Positions 36,356 through 45,843 of a stretch of DNA of 64,000 nt are shown here, piece by piece (the stretch's first letter is position 1; the number at the start of each line of letters is the position of its first letter). Origin of the DNA: Bacillus sp. AFS073361 (GTDB taxonomy: Bacteria > Bacillota > Bacilli > Bacillales > Cytobacillaceae); NCBI RefSeq assembly GCF_002567005.1, contig NZ_NUZU01000037.1, positions 119,106 to 183,105 on the forward strand, in the 5' to 3' direction. The position numbers were made by a program, and so were the translations under genes. The notes under the pieces were generated by a model, which worked only from the letters and a program-made list of their open reading frames with translations, was not told the origin of the DNA and did no database searches.

Positions 36356-37774
36356 TCATTTGCCTTGAATATTTAATTTCTTCATCCGATACTGCAGGCT
36401 TTGACGGCTTAGTCCGAGAAGGTTAGCAGTCCGGGATATATTAAAATCATTTTTGGATAATACATGATCAATATAAGATTTTTCAAATAGCTCCATTTGA
36501 TATTTTAGTGGTACTGCTGCATCTGAATGTTCCTTAATAAAGGTGTCCACCGTGGAAAGGGGAATCATTCTCTCTTTCATCTGCATTTTGCTTCGATATT
36601 GGTAGGGTAAATGAGAGTAGGAAATCCATTCCTCATCAATCATTATGTTCATCGCAGCTTCAATGATATGCTCAAGTTCGCGGACATTCCCCAGCCAGTC
36701 ATACTCGAAAAATGACTGTTTAACTTCCTCTGATAAACCTTTTACATTCATCTGAAACAGTTCATTGTATTTTTGAATAAAACTCTCCACTAATAATGGA
36801 ATATCCTCTTTACGCTCCTTTAACGCAGGGATAAAAATAGTGACAACTCCAAGACGATAATATAAGTCTTTGCGCATCCGATTATTAGCAATCGCATCAA
36901 TCGGATCTTCATTCATATTGGCAATGACTCGAACATCCACAGGCGTATCCTTCGTATCCCCAATTCGTCTTATCGTTTTTTCCTGTAAAACACGTAGTAA
37001 TTTTGCCTGCAAATTTAGATTCAATGAGTTAATCTCATCGAGAAGCAGGGTACCTCCATTGGCTTGTTCGAATAACCCAGGGGTGTCGACCGCCCCCGTA
37101 AAGGCACCGCGTTTTGTTCCAAACAGAAGACTTTCGATTAGATTATCAGGCAGGGCAGCGCAGTTTTGTGAAATGAACGGGCCAGAAAGCCGAGTGCTCC
37201 CATTGTGGATGCTCTGAGCAAAAAGTTCTTTCCCTGTACCAGTATCTCCAACAATTAAAACATAGGAAGAGGTCCTAGTTGCACGTTTGGCAGATTCAAT
37301 AACTTCTTTAATAGCTGGACTGTTTCCGATGATTTTATCGAAAGTGTATCTGGTCTGCCCCTTATTCAGGTTGCCTTTAATGAGACGTTCCAACTTTGTT
37401 ACATCCTTGGCGATTTCGACAGCACCCTGTAGTTTTTCGTTGTTAAAAATAGGAATGGTATTGTTAATGGTCGTAATTTCGCTACCTTTATTATTAAAAT
37501 AAGTTTGTTTGACGTTTCTTGTTTCTTTGCCCTCCTGGAGCGCTTTTACTAGTGTACTAGATTGGTCGTCTTTAAACATAAATACATCAAGCAGGTTTTT
37601 GTCTATAACATCTTGAAGGTCCATGGACTCCATTTGCATCATTTTTTTATTATAAATAATTGTTTTCCCCGTTTCATCTACTGCATGGACACCCACATCT
37701 ACCTCGTCTAAGATCCGTTTATAAATCCGATTTAGGTAATGCAAATAATTGACGGTATGATTATTTTTCTCCAT
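36356..37774 (-). CDS. rocR: sigma-54-dependent activator, RocR-like
   Basis: 472 residues: N-terminal PAS sensor (~20-125), AAA+ central domain (~143-375) and C-terminal Fis-type helix-turn-helix (~430-470, with SRTANLLGLSRQSLQYRMKKL). Walker A is GDTGTGKE (176-183), and the sigma-54 contact loop GAFTGA is at 223-228. This is the RocR architecture, which activates arginine and ornithine catabolism with SigL. It is divergent from a permease with a -24/-12 promoter and two palindromic activator sites, the expected target. The effector is inferred only. Confidence 0.87.
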   Translation of the reverse strand: MEKNNHTVNYLHYLNRIYKRILDEVDVGVHAVDETGKTIIYNKKMMQMESMDLQDVIDKNLLDVFMFKDDQSSTLVKALQEGKETRNVKQTYFNNKGSEITTINNTIPIFNNEKLQGAVEIAKDVTKLERLIKGNLNKGQTRYTFDKIIGNSPAIKEVIESAKRATRTSSYVLIVGDTGTGKELFAQSIHNGSTRLSGPFISQNCAALPDNLIESLLFGTKRGAFTGAVDTPGLFEQANGGTLLLDEINSLNLNLQAKLLRVLQEKTIRRIGDTKDTPVDVRVIANMNEDPIDAIANNRMRKDLYYRLGVVTIFIPALKERKEDIPLLVESFIQKYNELFQMNVKGLSEEVKQSFFEYDWLGNVRELEHIIEAAMNIMIDEEWISYSHLPYQYRSKMQMKERMIPLSTVDTFIKEHSDAAVPLKYQMELFEKSYIDHVLSKNDFNISRTANLLGLSRQSLQYRMKKLNIQGK

Positions 37775-37835
37775 TTAGATTCATTCCCTTTGATTAATCC
37801 TTTATGCAACTATTTAATCAAATAAAACTTAATAA

Positions 37836-37852
37836 TGCAAAATAGTTTTGCA
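37836..37852. promoter_or_regulatory. upstream activator site 1 (RocR-type)
   Basis: Perfect palindrome TGCAAAATAGTTTTGCA. It is ~60 bp upstream of the rocR-like start codon and ~220 bp from the permease promoter, so it may serve both autoregulation and activation. Confidence 0.7.
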
Positions 37853-37996
37853 GTTTTATTGAAAAAGTGTTAAATTTGCAAAGAATATTGGCATTAGTTA
37901 GGTATTTCCTTTATTTTTCGCTATTTGTAGATAAATGGTTTTCCTTTTTAATGGAAAAATTATTTTTGCGGCATAAGTGCAAAATTTTTATTGAGA

Positions 37997-38013
37997 TGCA
38001 AAAATATTTTGCT
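37997..38013. promoter_or_regulatory. upstream activator site 2 (RocR-type)
   Basis: TGCAAAAATATTTTGCT, the same TGCAAAA-N3-TTTTGC palindrome, centred about 59 bp before the -24 box centre. A further TGCAAAAT half-site lies at 37978-37985. Confidence 0.7.
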
Positions 38014-38054
38014 TGTCTGTTCAAAGAATATACACATTTTAGATGATTTTAATT

Positions 38055-38072
38055 TTGGCACAAAATTTGCAT
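38055..38072 (+). promoter_or_regulatory. sigma-54 (SigL) -24/-12 promoter
   Basis: TTGGCACAAAATTTGCAT has GG (38057-38058) and GC (38069-38070) separated by ten bases and matches the sigma-54 consensus TGGCAC-N5-TTGCA exactly. Confidence 0.92.
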
Positions 38073-38255
38073 TCTACATTTATAAAAATATAGTGATAAT
38101 TTAGAAATTATTATCTGTTGTTAATAGACTACTATTTCTCTATAATTTCTTATGGTAAAGGTTTAATTATTGCCTTTAGCAAAAAATTATCCTACTTTTT
38201 TGGATATTGAGAGTTGGAAGCGTATTCTTTAGTTTGGGGAGAAGGGGGAAATTTA

Positions 38256-39698
38256 ATGAATTTGCAGGAAAACAATTCGAATCATGAATTAAAACGGACG
38301 ATGAAGACGAGACATTTATTTATGATCTCTTTGGGTGGGGTAATCGGTTCAGGTTTATTCTTGGGTTCTGGCTACACAATCAGTCAGGCTGGCCCAATAG
38401 GTGCCATCCTCGCCTATATAGTTGGCGGTTTTATCATGTTTCTAACCATGCTTTGTCTCGGAGAATTGTCTGTAGCCATGCCTGTTTCAGGCTCGTTTCA
38501 AACGTACACGACAAAATTTATTGGACCAGGAACAGGATTTGCACTCGGCTGGCTATACTGGTTAGGCTGGTCCGTTACAGTTGCCTTAGAGTTTTTATCT
38601 GCTGGTCAACTTATGCAAAGATGGTTTCCTGATGTTCAAGTATGGATTTGGAGTGGCATTTTTGCTGTCATTTTATTCTTACTGAATGCTCTATCTGCAA
38701 GAGCATTTGGTGAAGCAGAATTTTGGTTTTCAAGTATAAAAATTTTAGCAATTATTCTTTTTATCGCATTAGGCGGCGCTGCCATGTTTGGATTAATTGA
38801 CATGAATGGCGGTCAAGCTGCACCATATTTATCTAATTTTACTGCACACGGTCTTTTACCCAACGGATTTTCAGCACTAATTGTTACCATGATCGCGGTT
38901 AATTTTTCTTTCCAAGGAACAGAATTGATTGGGATAGCTGCAGGGGAAAGCGAAAATCCAGAAAAGACCATCCCAAAATCAATTAAACAAACTGTATGGC
39001 GTACCCTTGTGTTCTTTGTATTAGCTATATTTGTTGTATCTAGTTTAATTCCAATGGACAAAGCAGGGGTTGTTGAAAGTCCATTTGTTGTCGTATTTGA
39101 TAGTATTGGTATTCCTTACGCTGCAGATATAATGAATTTTGTTATCCTTACAGCACTGCTTTCTGTTGGAAACTCTGGATTATATGCGGGAACCCGGATG
39201 TTGTATGCGATGTCAAAAGAAAAAATGGCGAGTCCTATTCTCACAAAAGTAAATAAACGAGGCGTACCGATTAACGCACTACTTTTCACAATTGGTATTG
39301 CTTTATTATCATTACTTTCAGGTTTCTTTGCAGAAGAAACGGTATTTATGTGGCTTCTTTCCGTCGCTGGTTTGGGTGCTCAAGTTGGCTGGATTTCCAT
39401 TACTGCTTCACAAATTGCCTTCCGCAGAAGATTTATCCGCGAAGGTGGAAAAGTCGCAGACCTTAAGTTCAAAACACCACTTTACCCGGTTTTACCACTA
39501 ATCGCCTTAGTATTAAACGTTTCGGTTTTAGTAAGTTTAGCATTTGACCCAGCACAACGCTTAGCTCTATATTTAGGAGTTCCATTTGTGGGTGCATGTT
39601 ACTTGATTTACCATTTTAGAATTAAAAAGCTTCGTGAACAGGATATGATTGATGAACACGAAATTGAACTGATCGAAAATAAAAAAATGGTGATCTAA
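38256..39698 (+). CDS. APC-family amino acid permease under SigL/RocR-like control
   Basis: 480-residue, 12-TM AAT-type permease with [21 protein letters not shown] in the first helix region, the hallmark of RocE/RocC-like and related amino acid permeases. The ATG at 38256 has GAAGGGGG upstream; the TTG at 38214 is rejected. A sigma-54 promoter and two RocR-type sites precede it, so arginine, ornithine or citrulline uptake is likely by analogy with B. subtilis rocE/rocC. No catabolic roc genes follow; the gene ends in its own terminator. Confidence 0.85.
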   Translation: MNLQENNSNHELKRTMKTRHLFMISLGGVIGSGLFLGSGYTISQAGPIGAILAYIVGGFIMFLTMLCLGELSVAMPVSGSFQTYTTKFIGPGTGFALGWLYWLGWSVTVALEFLSAGQLMQRWFPDVQVWIWSGIFAVILFLLNALSARAFGEAEFWFSSIKILAIILFIALGGAAMFGLIDMNGGQAAPYLSNFTAHGLLPNGFSALIVTMIAVNFSFQGTELIGIAAGESENPEKTIPKSIKQTVWRTLVFFVLAIFVVSSLIPMDKAGVVESPFVVVFDSIGIPYAADIMNFVILTALLSVGNSGLYAGTRMLYAMSKEKMASPILTKVNKRGVPINALLFTIGIALLSLLSGFFAEETVFMWLLSVAGLGAQVGWISITASQIAFRRRFIREGGKVADLKFKTPLYPVLPLIALVLNVSVLVSLAFDPAQRLALYLGVPFVGACYLIYHFRIKKLREQDMIDEHEIELIENKKMVI

Positions 39699-39706
39699 TT
39701 ACTTTG

Positions 39707-39742
39707 AAAAACGCTTGGAAAAATCCAAGCGTTTTGTTTTTT
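39707..39742 (+). terminator. terminator of the SigL-controlled permease
   Basis: AAAACGCTTGGA / TCCAAGCGTTTT stem with a four-base loop and a broken T-run. Confidence 0.85.
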
Positions 39743-39790
39743 GAATAGGATAAACCCAAACTTTAAATACTATGTATCGAGGTGATAGTA

Positions 39791-39964
39791 ATGGGAGATT
39801 GGAATGAACAAGCGGCGCCAAATAATAATTTGCCACCAAGGACTATCAAGCATGGTGAAGTAGTTGGAGCTGAAGCGAAACACGAGTTTTCAGAGGAATT
39901 ATCTGATGGAGGCGAGCGTGACCAAAACATTAAGGTGCTTAGAAATAACGGAAGAGTAAAATGA
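39791..39964 (+). CDS. small hydrophilic protein (57 aa), unknown
   Basis: A soluble, highly charged peptide, MGDWNEQAAPNN at the start and SDGGERDQNIKVLRN near the end. ATG 39791 lies six bases after GAGGTGA, and a good terminator follows, both suggesting a real gene. I do not recognise a family; it has the composition of small stress- or spore-related Bacillus proteins but no SASP motif. Confidence 0.6.
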   Translation: MGDWNEQAAPNNNLPPRTIKHGEVVGAEAKHEFSEELSDGGERDQNIKVLRNNGRVK

Positions 39965-39972
39965 GCAAAGTG

Positions 39973-40004
39973 AAGTGGCGATGAAAGCATCGTCACTTTT
40001 TTTT
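39973..40004 (+). terminator. terminator of the 57-aa gene
   Basis: AAGTGGCGATG / CATCGTCACTT stem with loop AAAG and eight T. Confidence 0.85.
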
Positions 40005-40010
40005 AAGCTA

Positions 40011-40065
40011 TTTACATTTAGAAGGATTCAATATAGAATATCTATGTACCTAAAATATCTAGGTA
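40011..40065 (+). promoter_or_regulatory. padR operon promoter with palindrome
   Basis: TTTACA (40011-40016), 17-bp spacer, TAGAAT (40034-40039). TACCTA-N7-TAGGTA (40047-40065) lies over the start of transcription and just before the ribosome site, a likely autorepression site. Confidence 0.6.
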
Positions 40066-40074
40066 GGTGAGAAG

Positions 40075-40422
40075 ATGTTTAACCGCGAATTAGTAAAGGG
40101 CAGTACGTCCTTAATCCTGCTTCAGCTATTAAACGAACGAGATATGTATGGCTATGAACTCGTGAAAGAGCTGGAACAACGAAGTGATAATGACCTGAGT
40201 GTAAAAGAGGGAACCTTGTATCCTGCACTACATAAACTTGAGAAGCAAGAGTACATTGAATGTTACTGGCAGGAACAGGAAAAGGGGCCGGCACGGAAGT
40301 ACTACAAGATCACAAAAGCAGGAAAAGAATTATTGGGTGAAAAAACACGTGAATGGCAGGACTTTGTTAAAGTGATGAACAAGGTGATAGGGAGATCGAA
40401 GCATGGAACGGCCGAAGAATAG
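40075..40422 (+). CDS. PadR-family transcriptional regulator
   Basis: 115-residue winged-helix protein with the PadR signature: [23 protein letters not shown], then [22 protein letters not shown] and [17 protein letters not shown]. Its 3' end overlaps the next gene by 20 bp. PadR plus a HAAS-domain membrane protein is a recurrent Firmicutes pair in which the regulator controls the membrane genes behind it. Confidence 0.92.
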   Translation: MFNRELVKGSTSLILLQLLNERDMYGYELVKELEQRSDNDLSVKEGTLYPALHKLEKQEYIECYWQEQEKGPARKYYKITKAGKELLGEKTREWQDFVKVMNKVIGRSKHGTAEE

Positions 40423-41038
40423 GTTTTTGAATGAATTGGCAAAGGGATTAGGAGACCATTTAGATAAAGAAGAAATTCTCCGTGAATATGAGTCACATAT
40501 CGATGAAATTCTGTTTGAATTAGGAGTTCAGGATGTGGATATAGTTTATGATTCAATTGTATCCCGCTTAGGCACTTCAGAGGAAATTATCCAAATTTGG
40601 AGAGATGAGTTTTCTGTTACTCCCAGCAATATGAAGTGGCTGTTTATCCTTTTAAATGTACTTTTTTTCGGAGGGGGGAGTTTACTTACCCTTGCTCACA
40701 ATGTCTATCAATGGAAATGGCTCACAGCTGCTTGGAACCACCTGACGGCGATTCCCACCTTGATTGCTATTTTGTATCTATTTTTTTGGGCCTTATTAGG
40801 ATACGAAATAGGAAAGGGGTTTGGCCATAACGGAAGGGTGCTTCTAAATAAAACGTTTTTACTTTCTCTTATTCCAAATTTAATTCTAATGATCCTTACT
40901 GTGTTTCAAATTATTCCGCATTCATGGTTTGCCCCATTGTTAACGAAAACGTTTATTTTTGCTTGTATCCTTTTTACCATCATCTTATATCCAATCAGTT
41001 GGATTGGATATCAATGGGGAAGAAAAGCTTCGGTATAA
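40403..41038 (+). CDS. HAAS (DUF1700-like) signalling-domain membrane protein
   Basis: 211 residues. The N-terminal ~75 residues form the helical HAAS domain ([30 protein letters not shown] pattern in residues ~8-37), which is typically linked to PadR regulators. Four or so TM helices follow. It overlaps padR and is 69 bp before a larger membrane protein gene. Its role is probably sensory or structural within the membrane; no enzyme motif is visible. Confidence 0.82.
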   Translation: MERPKNRFLNELAKGLGDHLDKEEILREYESHIDEILFELGVQDVDIVYDSIVSRLGTSEEIIQIWRDEFSVTPSNMKWLFILLNVLFFGGGSLLTLAHNVYQWKWLTAAWNHLTAIPTLIAILYLFFWALLGYEIGKGFGHNGRVLLNKTFLLSLIPNLILMILTVFQIIPHSWFAPLLTKTFIFACILFTIILYPISWIGYQWGRKASV

Positions 41039-41107
41039 GCATTTTTTTTGGATACATACCTAGTAAAACTATATATATAGAAAATCTATACAAAATGAGG
41101 GATGAAG

Positions 41108-42580
41108 ATGGAAACGAAAATAGAAACAAAAATAGGTAAGCCTGCTTGGATCTTCTTATTATTATGTTTATTGCTTGGTATTTTAGCAGAAGAAGCATTT
41201 TTTCGTAGTGAGATAGGGATATCCTATTTCGTGTTTATTTCCGCATTTTATTCAGTGTTTCTTTGGCGGTACCGACGCTATCAATTTTCCCATCAACGGT
41301 TAGGATACTTAATTCTTTGTTGTGTTTGGCTGATGTCGGCCAACTACTTCCTAACTAATAACTTTCTCTTTTATGGCTTAAATATCTTGGTGATCCCTGG
41401 GCTGGTAATCTTTCATTTGGTGTTAATAACTAGTCCGAAAAATTTTCAATGGAATAAACCTGCTTTTATTACGTTGATATTTATACGCTTAATCCAATCA
41501 GTAAAATTTAATATCGGTTTTGTATCATTGATTGGGAAGATCTTAAAACAAAGCGGTCATGATGACAAACTGATAGTATGGAAAAAGGTATTTCTCGGGA
41601 TTGCGATCTCACTGCCAATCTTATTTGTTGTATTGAACTTACTAATATCGGCAGATTCACAATTCGAACAATTAATTGGCGGCATCCCCCAATGGTTTCA
41701 AGTCATCAATGGGGAACGAATCTTTAGACTTATAGTGATTTTAATTTGCACGTTTGCCTTCTTTGGTTTCATGCAAATCCTTTATACCCGACGTATTAAT
41801 GTAATGAGACAGCCAACAAATGAGAACCCCCTTAAACTAGATGGGATAATCACCATTACAGTTCTTGTGATCATTAATTTAGTGTATCTTTTGTTTATAC
41901 TCGTTCAATTTCGGTATTTCTTCAGCGGGTCTTTATCGGAAGACTTTACCTATGCAGAATACGCTCGAAAGGGTTTTTTTGAGCTCCTGTTTGTTACACT
42001 GATCAATTTATCAATAACAGTCATCGTAGTAACGTACGTAAAGAGGGCAGCAGGGTTTTTGCAAAGAGCCACACAAATAATGTTAACCATCCTTGTCCTC
42101 GCGAGCTCTGTTATGCTTACTTCTGCTTATATGCGGTTAAGTATGTATGAAGATGCGTATGGATTTACGTTCACAAGGGTTCTTGTCCATTCGTTTATGA
42201 TTTATCTTGTTATTATTTTTACATATACACTTGTGAAAATATGGGTGGATAAGCTATCATTATTTCATTTTTACTTTATTTCATCATTAATCTATTACAC
42301 GGCTATTACAATAATTGATTTAGATAAAATTGTAGTGAGTGAGAATCTGAATCGGTACGAGTTCAGCGGGAAAATTGATGTTCGCTACCTCAATAACCTA
42401 TCCTTTACAGGAGTTTTAGGATTAATCGAACTCTATGAAAAAGACCAGGATTTTCCGGAATTAAAAACAGTTCTCTTAGAACGAAAACAGGATGTCCTTG
42501 CTGAAGACCTCCCCTGGCAGTCGTATAATCTAAAACGAGAGCAGCTAGAATCTGAACTTAGGAAGTTAGATATCCAATGA
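41108..42580 (+). CDS. DUF4173/DUF4153-like polytopic membrane protein
   Basis: 490 residues with about 11-12 hydrophobic segments and a short soluble C-terminus (~430-490) rich in Glu, Lys and Leu. The layout and segments such as YAEYARKGFFELLFVTLINL match the DUF4173 (DUF4153) family often found behind PadR/HAAS genes. Its function is unknown. ATG 41108 is favoured because GAGGG lies six bases before it; ATG 41102 is adjacent to that site. The 63-bp gap before it includes ATACCTAGTA, similar to a half of the padR-promoter palindrome. Confidence 0.72.
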   Translation: METKIETKIGKPAWIFLLLCLLLGILAEEAFFRSEIGISYFVFISAFYSVFLWRYRRYQFSHQRLGYLILCCVWLMSANYFLTNNFLFYGLNILVIPGLVIFHLVLITSPKNFQWNKPAFITLIFIRLIQSVKFNIGFVSLIGKILKQSGHDDKLIVWKKVFLGIAISLPILFVVLNLLISADSQFEQLIGGIPQWFQVINGERIFRLIVILICTFAFFGFMQILYTRRINVMRQPTNENPLKLDGIITITVLVIINLVYLLFILVQFRYFFSGSLSEDFTYAEYARKGFFELLFVTLINLSITVIVVTYVKRAAGFLQRATQIMLTILVLASSVMLTSAYMRLSMYEDAYGFTFTRVLVHSFMIYLVIIFTYTLVKIWVDKLSLFHFYFISSLIYYTAITIIDLDKIVVSENLNRYEFSGKIDVRYLNNLSFTGVLGLIELYEKDQDFPELKTVLLERKQDVLAEDLPWQSYNLKREQLESELRKLDIQ

Positions 42581-42582
42581 AT

Positions 42583-42623
42583 AAAAAGACGTTTCGGAGG
42601 GAGGGCCGAAGCGTCTTTTTATT
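42583..42623 (+). terminator. terminator of the padR operon
   Basis: AAAAAGACG-TTCGG and CCGAA-CGTCTTTTT arms around a GGGAGG-rich loop. Confidence 0.88.
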
Positions 42624-42715
42624 AAAATAAATTAGGAATATTGCAAAAATACTAATAAAATGGTAAAAAGGAAAGGGACTGTAATTTTTTTACAAAAATA
42701 GTAGGGTGGGATAGA

Positions 42716-43591
42716 ATGAAGCGATTTTTTCGGGGACTTGTCAGAATTGTATTAATAATAGGAGGATTTCTTTTTATTTTTAATCTTCCCTCATTATTAG
42801 GGATTGGAAAGGATCATATAGAAGTTAACTTCGAAAGTTTTTGGGTAAATCTTAAATCCGATTTTCAATTGTTACTTCAAGCAAATCAAGATAAATACAT
42901 AGAAATTCTTAAAAAATTACATATTGCTGAGAGCTATCAGTATACGATGACAATTCTATTATGCAGTCTTTTATTTATCATTTTCCTTGCAATGATTACG
43001 GCTTTATTGATTTTCCTCTCACCAGAAAAAGTAAAAAATAAATTGAAAAATGGACTTAATTTCTTCGAAGGTATTCCGGATTTACTCATTATTTTATTAT
43101 TCCAGTTTTTTGTTATCACCCTATATAAATCAACAGGATTAAAATTTTTACAACTGTATGGATTATTTGGTCATAAGCCTTATTTTGTTCCAATTATGAC
43201 CGTTTCTTTTCTACCATTTTTCTTATTACTACAATTTCTCATTAAGATTATTGATGAGGAACAAGAACAACAATATGTTCTCTATGCGAAGGCAAAGGGA
43301 ATGGACAGAATTTGGACATTACTTGTCCATATGCTGAGAAACATTTTTCCACTTTTAATATTGCAGTTAAGAACAATCGTATGGATATTACTATCCAATA
43401 TTTATTTGGTCGAAATTTTATTTAATATTAGCGGGTTTAATCAACAATTGTTTAAAATCATTTTTATGGATGGAGAATTTTTTATCCTTGTTATGTGTTT
43501 GCTTATGTTATCTATTCCATTGGTGATAATTGAAACTGCAGGCTGGTTTATTTCTAAGTTAATCAAAGGGAAGGGGGCGGTTAGTATATGA
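42716..43591 (+). CDS. DppB-like ABC transporter permease, orphan
   Basis: 291 residues and about six TM helices of the BPD_transp_1 fold. The cytosolic EAA loop reads QYVLYAKAKGMDRIWTLLVHMLRN, typical of peptide/nickel permease B subunits. The extracytoplasmic loop (~30-75) is larger than usual for a short protein. It is translationally coupled (ATGA overlap) to the C-type permease behind it. No ATPase or substrate-binding protein gene accompanies the pair. Confidence 0.8.
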   Translation: MKRFFRGLVRIVLIIGGFLFIFNLPSLLGIGKDHIEVNFESFWVNLKSDFQLLLQANQDKYIEILKKLHIAESYQYTMTILLCSLLFIIFLAMITALLIFLSPEKVKNKLKNGLNFFEGIPDLLIILLFQFFVITLYKSTGLKFLQLYGLFGHKPYFVPIMTVSFLPFFLLLQFLIKIIDEEQEQQYVLYAKAKGMDRIWTLLVHMLRNIFPLLILQLRTIVWILLSNIYLVEILFNISGFNQQLFKIIFMDGEFFILVMCLLMLSIPLVIIETAGWFISKLIKGKGAVSI

Positions 43592-44577
43592 GAAAATACA
43601 AAAAGACGATTATTGGATCAACCTTACTGCTTCTTCTATTGATCATGAGTCTTTTATATCCTTATTATGGGCCAAAGGATTTTAATCATCAGGTGCTTGT
43701 TAAAAATGAACAGGGTGATATCATCGGAAGGGCGCCATTTCCACCTTCTGAACAACATTTATTAGGAACCAACCGAAATGGTGAAGACATGCATTGGTTA
43801 TTACTATATGGTGCAAAATTCACCTTAATTTCAGCTTTTGGAGTTGCATTATTAAGAGTTTTTCTCGGGGGGATTTTCGGTATTTTTCTATCCATGTGGG
43901 CTCCATTCTTAAAAGGTTATGTGAAAGACTTTTTCCTAACTTTCCGTTACATCCCATCAATTCTCATTGCGATACTGTTGATGATTCCGATTGTGGGCGA
44001 TTTTAATGATGTTGCTATTTCATCAATCGTAACCTATCAAATTATTATTCTTGTATTTATCGGATTTCCATCAGTCACTATTTTCGCCTCTGATGTAACA
44101 GATCAATTATTACAAACTTCATTTGTACAAAGCTCAAAGTTGATGGGGGCTGGGAAATTACATATTGTCAGAAAACAGTTGATGCCATATATCCGTTCTT
44201 ACGGAATTCTGTTTTCAGTCCAGCAATTTATAAGTACCCTCCATATTACCATGCAGCTTGGTCTGTTTGGAATGTTTCTTGGAGGAAGAAATAGGGCAGG
44301 TGTCATGGGGTATGAGGAACCAGAGAAGCCAGCAACCATAACAAATGAATGGGCAGGTTTGATCGGTCAAAATTTTAGTGAATTTGTACGTGCGCCATGG
44401 GCCATCTTAACTCCAGTGTTCGGATTTTTTATAGTGATCGTTATCGTAAATATGATGAAGAATGAACTAGAAGGTAATTTATATGGTGTAAAGTTGGTTA
44501 AGAGGAAAAAGAAAAAAGATCTAAGTTCAAAAGTTGCCGCTTTTTCTGCTGAACAATTTGAGTTTGTTCAAAAATAG
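43588..44577 (+). CDS. DppC-like ABC transporter permease, orphan
   Basis: 329 residues. One N-terminal TM helix, the OppC-N-type segment LLGTNRNGEDMHWLLLYGAKFTL (a variant of GTDxxGRD) and the permease domain with the EAA loop TSFVQSSKLMGAGKLHIVRKQ. A ~45-residue insert before the last helix (EEPEKPATITNEWAGLIGQN region) and a basic C-terminal tail complete it. Family membership is clear; the ligand is not, because the usual ATPases and binding protein are missing locally. Confidence 0.82.
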   Translation: MRKYKKTIIGSTLLLLLLIMSLLYPYYGPKDFNHQVLVKNEQGDIIGRAPFPPSEQHLLGTNRNGEDMHWLLLYGAKFTLISAFGVALLRVFLGGIFGIFLSMWAPFLKGYVKDFFLTFRYIPSILIAILLMIPIVGDFNDVAISSIVTYQIIILVFIGFPSVTIFASDVTDQLLQTSFVQSSKLMGAGKLHIVRKQLMPYIRSYGILFSVQQFISTLHITMQLGLFGMFLGGRNRAGVMGYEEPEKPATITNEWAGLIGQNFSEFVRAPWAILTPVFGFFIVIVIVNMMKNELEGNLYGVKLVKRKKKKDLSSKVAAFSAEQFEFVQK

Positions 44578-44641
44578 TCATTCGTAAAAATCAAGGATCA
44601 TGGGATATGATCGGGATTTTAATTAATAGATTTTTCGATGG

Positions 44642-44666
44642 AAACCGGGCGGATGCTCGGTTTTTG
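44642..44666 (+). terminator. terminator of the permease pair
   Basis: AAACCGGGC / GCTCGGTTT hairpin with one mismatch, loop GGAT and trailing T. Confidence 0.75.
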
Positions 44667-44672
44667 TAGTAT

Positions 44673-44701
44673 AAAAAAAAGCAGGACCCATTTGTCCTGC
44701 T
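44673..44701 (-). terminator. terminator of the AIM24-family gene
   Basis: On the minus strand GCAGGAC / GTCCTGC stem followed by eight T. Confidence 0.87.
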
Positions 44702-44709
44702 CCTTCAAA

Positions 44710-45504
44710 TCAATCACCATTAAACATATCGAAAATGCCCCGTGCAATACTTCCTTCATCCTTTGCACCGCCGCGTGAAGGGGCTGCCGCAAATACCCGG
44801 CTTGCCAGACGGCTGAATGGTAATGATTGAATCCATACCGAACCTGGGCCTCTTAGGGTAGCAAAAAACAACCCTTCACCACCAAACAACGCTGTTTTAA
44901 CGCCTTTTACAAATTCAATATCATAATTAACGCTGCTGGTCATCGCCACTAAACAACCAGTATCTACTCTCAATGACTGGCCAGGCAAAAGGTCTTTTTT
45001 AATAATTGTTCCGCCCGCATGGACAAAAGCGAGCCCGTCGCCTTCTAACTTTTGCATGATAAACCCTTCACCGCCAAAGAAGCCAGCCCCGATTTTACGT
45101 TGGAATTCAATCCCAACTTGAACTCCTTTAGCTGCAGCAAGGAAAGCATCTTTTTGGCAGATAATTTTCCCTCCCAGTTGGCTTAAGTCCATTGGAATGA
45201 TCTTTCCAGGGTACGGAGAAGCAAACGAAACGTGCTTTTTGCCCATGCCATTATTGGTAAAGGTTGTCATAAATAAGCTTTCACCAGTAAGGACGCGTTT
45301 TCCGGCACTAAATAATTTTCCCATGAGGCCACTGCCACCCCCAGAGGCACTGCCATCACCAAAAATAGTCTCCATATGTATGTCATCATCCATCATCATA
45401 AAGCTGCCCGCTTCAGCAACTACAGTCTCTTGTGGATCTAGCTCAACCTCAACAAATTGCATGTCATCTCCAAAGATTTTAAAATCAATTTCGTGGTTAT
45501 TCAT
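44710..45504 (-). CDS. TIGR00266/AIM24-family protein
   Basis: 264-residue beta-rich protein with the family landmarks [14 protein letters not shown] near residue 30, the Gly-rich [29 protein letters not shown], and [24 protein letters not shown]. These proteins resemble yeast AIM24 and form a tryptophan-attenuator-like beta fold; their role is unknown. The C-terminal 30 residues look disordered. GGAGGG precedes the ATG. An RNA with its own terminator lies 80 bp upstream on the same strand. Confidence 0.85.
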   Translation of the reverse strand: MNNHEIDFKIFGDDMQFVEVELDPQETVVAEAGSFMMMDDDIHMETIFGDGSASGGGSGLMGKLFSAGKRVLTGESLFMTTFTNNGMGKKHVSFASPYPGKIIPMDLSQLGGKIICQKDAFLAAAKGVQVGIEFQRKIGAGFFGGEGFIMQKLEGDGLAFVHAGGTIIKKDLLPGQSLRVDTGCLVAMTSSVNYDIEFVKGVKTALFGGEGLFFATLRGPGSVWIQSLPFSRLASRVFAAAPSRGGAKDEGSIARGIFDMFNGD

Positions 45505-45584
45505 ACTATTCCCTCCACTTTTTAAAATGGCAAATCTATTTATATTATAAGGAATTTAGGAATAAAGTGCTAATTTTAGCCAAT

Positions 45585-45734
45585 AAAAAAGGACGCCTGT
45601 TTACACAGACGTCCTTCGCATATTGAGGCGAAAAACCACACTCCACATAGTGCGTTCCATAAAGGAATGTTTCTCGACTTACACAACTCAGCTCATCGCT
45701 TAGCTATTGTACCATGGCGAAGTCGGTCAAACAA
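45585..45734 (-). ncRNA. candidate structured RNA or cis-regulatory leader, unassigned
   Basis: On the minus strand a promoter TTGTTT (45734-45729), 17-bp spacer and TACAAT (45711-45706) is followed by about 115 nt ending in a strong terminator: GGACGTCTGT / ACAGGCGTCC (45614-45591) and six T. Between them are small hairpins: AGCT-N8-AGCT, TTCC-TTTA-GGAA, CACT-N6-AGTG and TTCGC-N8-GCGAA. No long frame crosses it. It ends 80 bp before the AIM24-family gene on the same strand, so it is either a free sRNA or a terminator-type riboswitch. It matches none of the riboswitch consensus sequences I know. Confidence 0.5.
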
Positions 45735-45843
45735 GTAATTTCTTAAAAAATAAATTTTTAACGGAAATACTTGAAACGGGAGATAAATTATCATATATTC
45801 AAATAATCAGATATACAAAAATAAGAAGATAAGAAGGGTTAAT

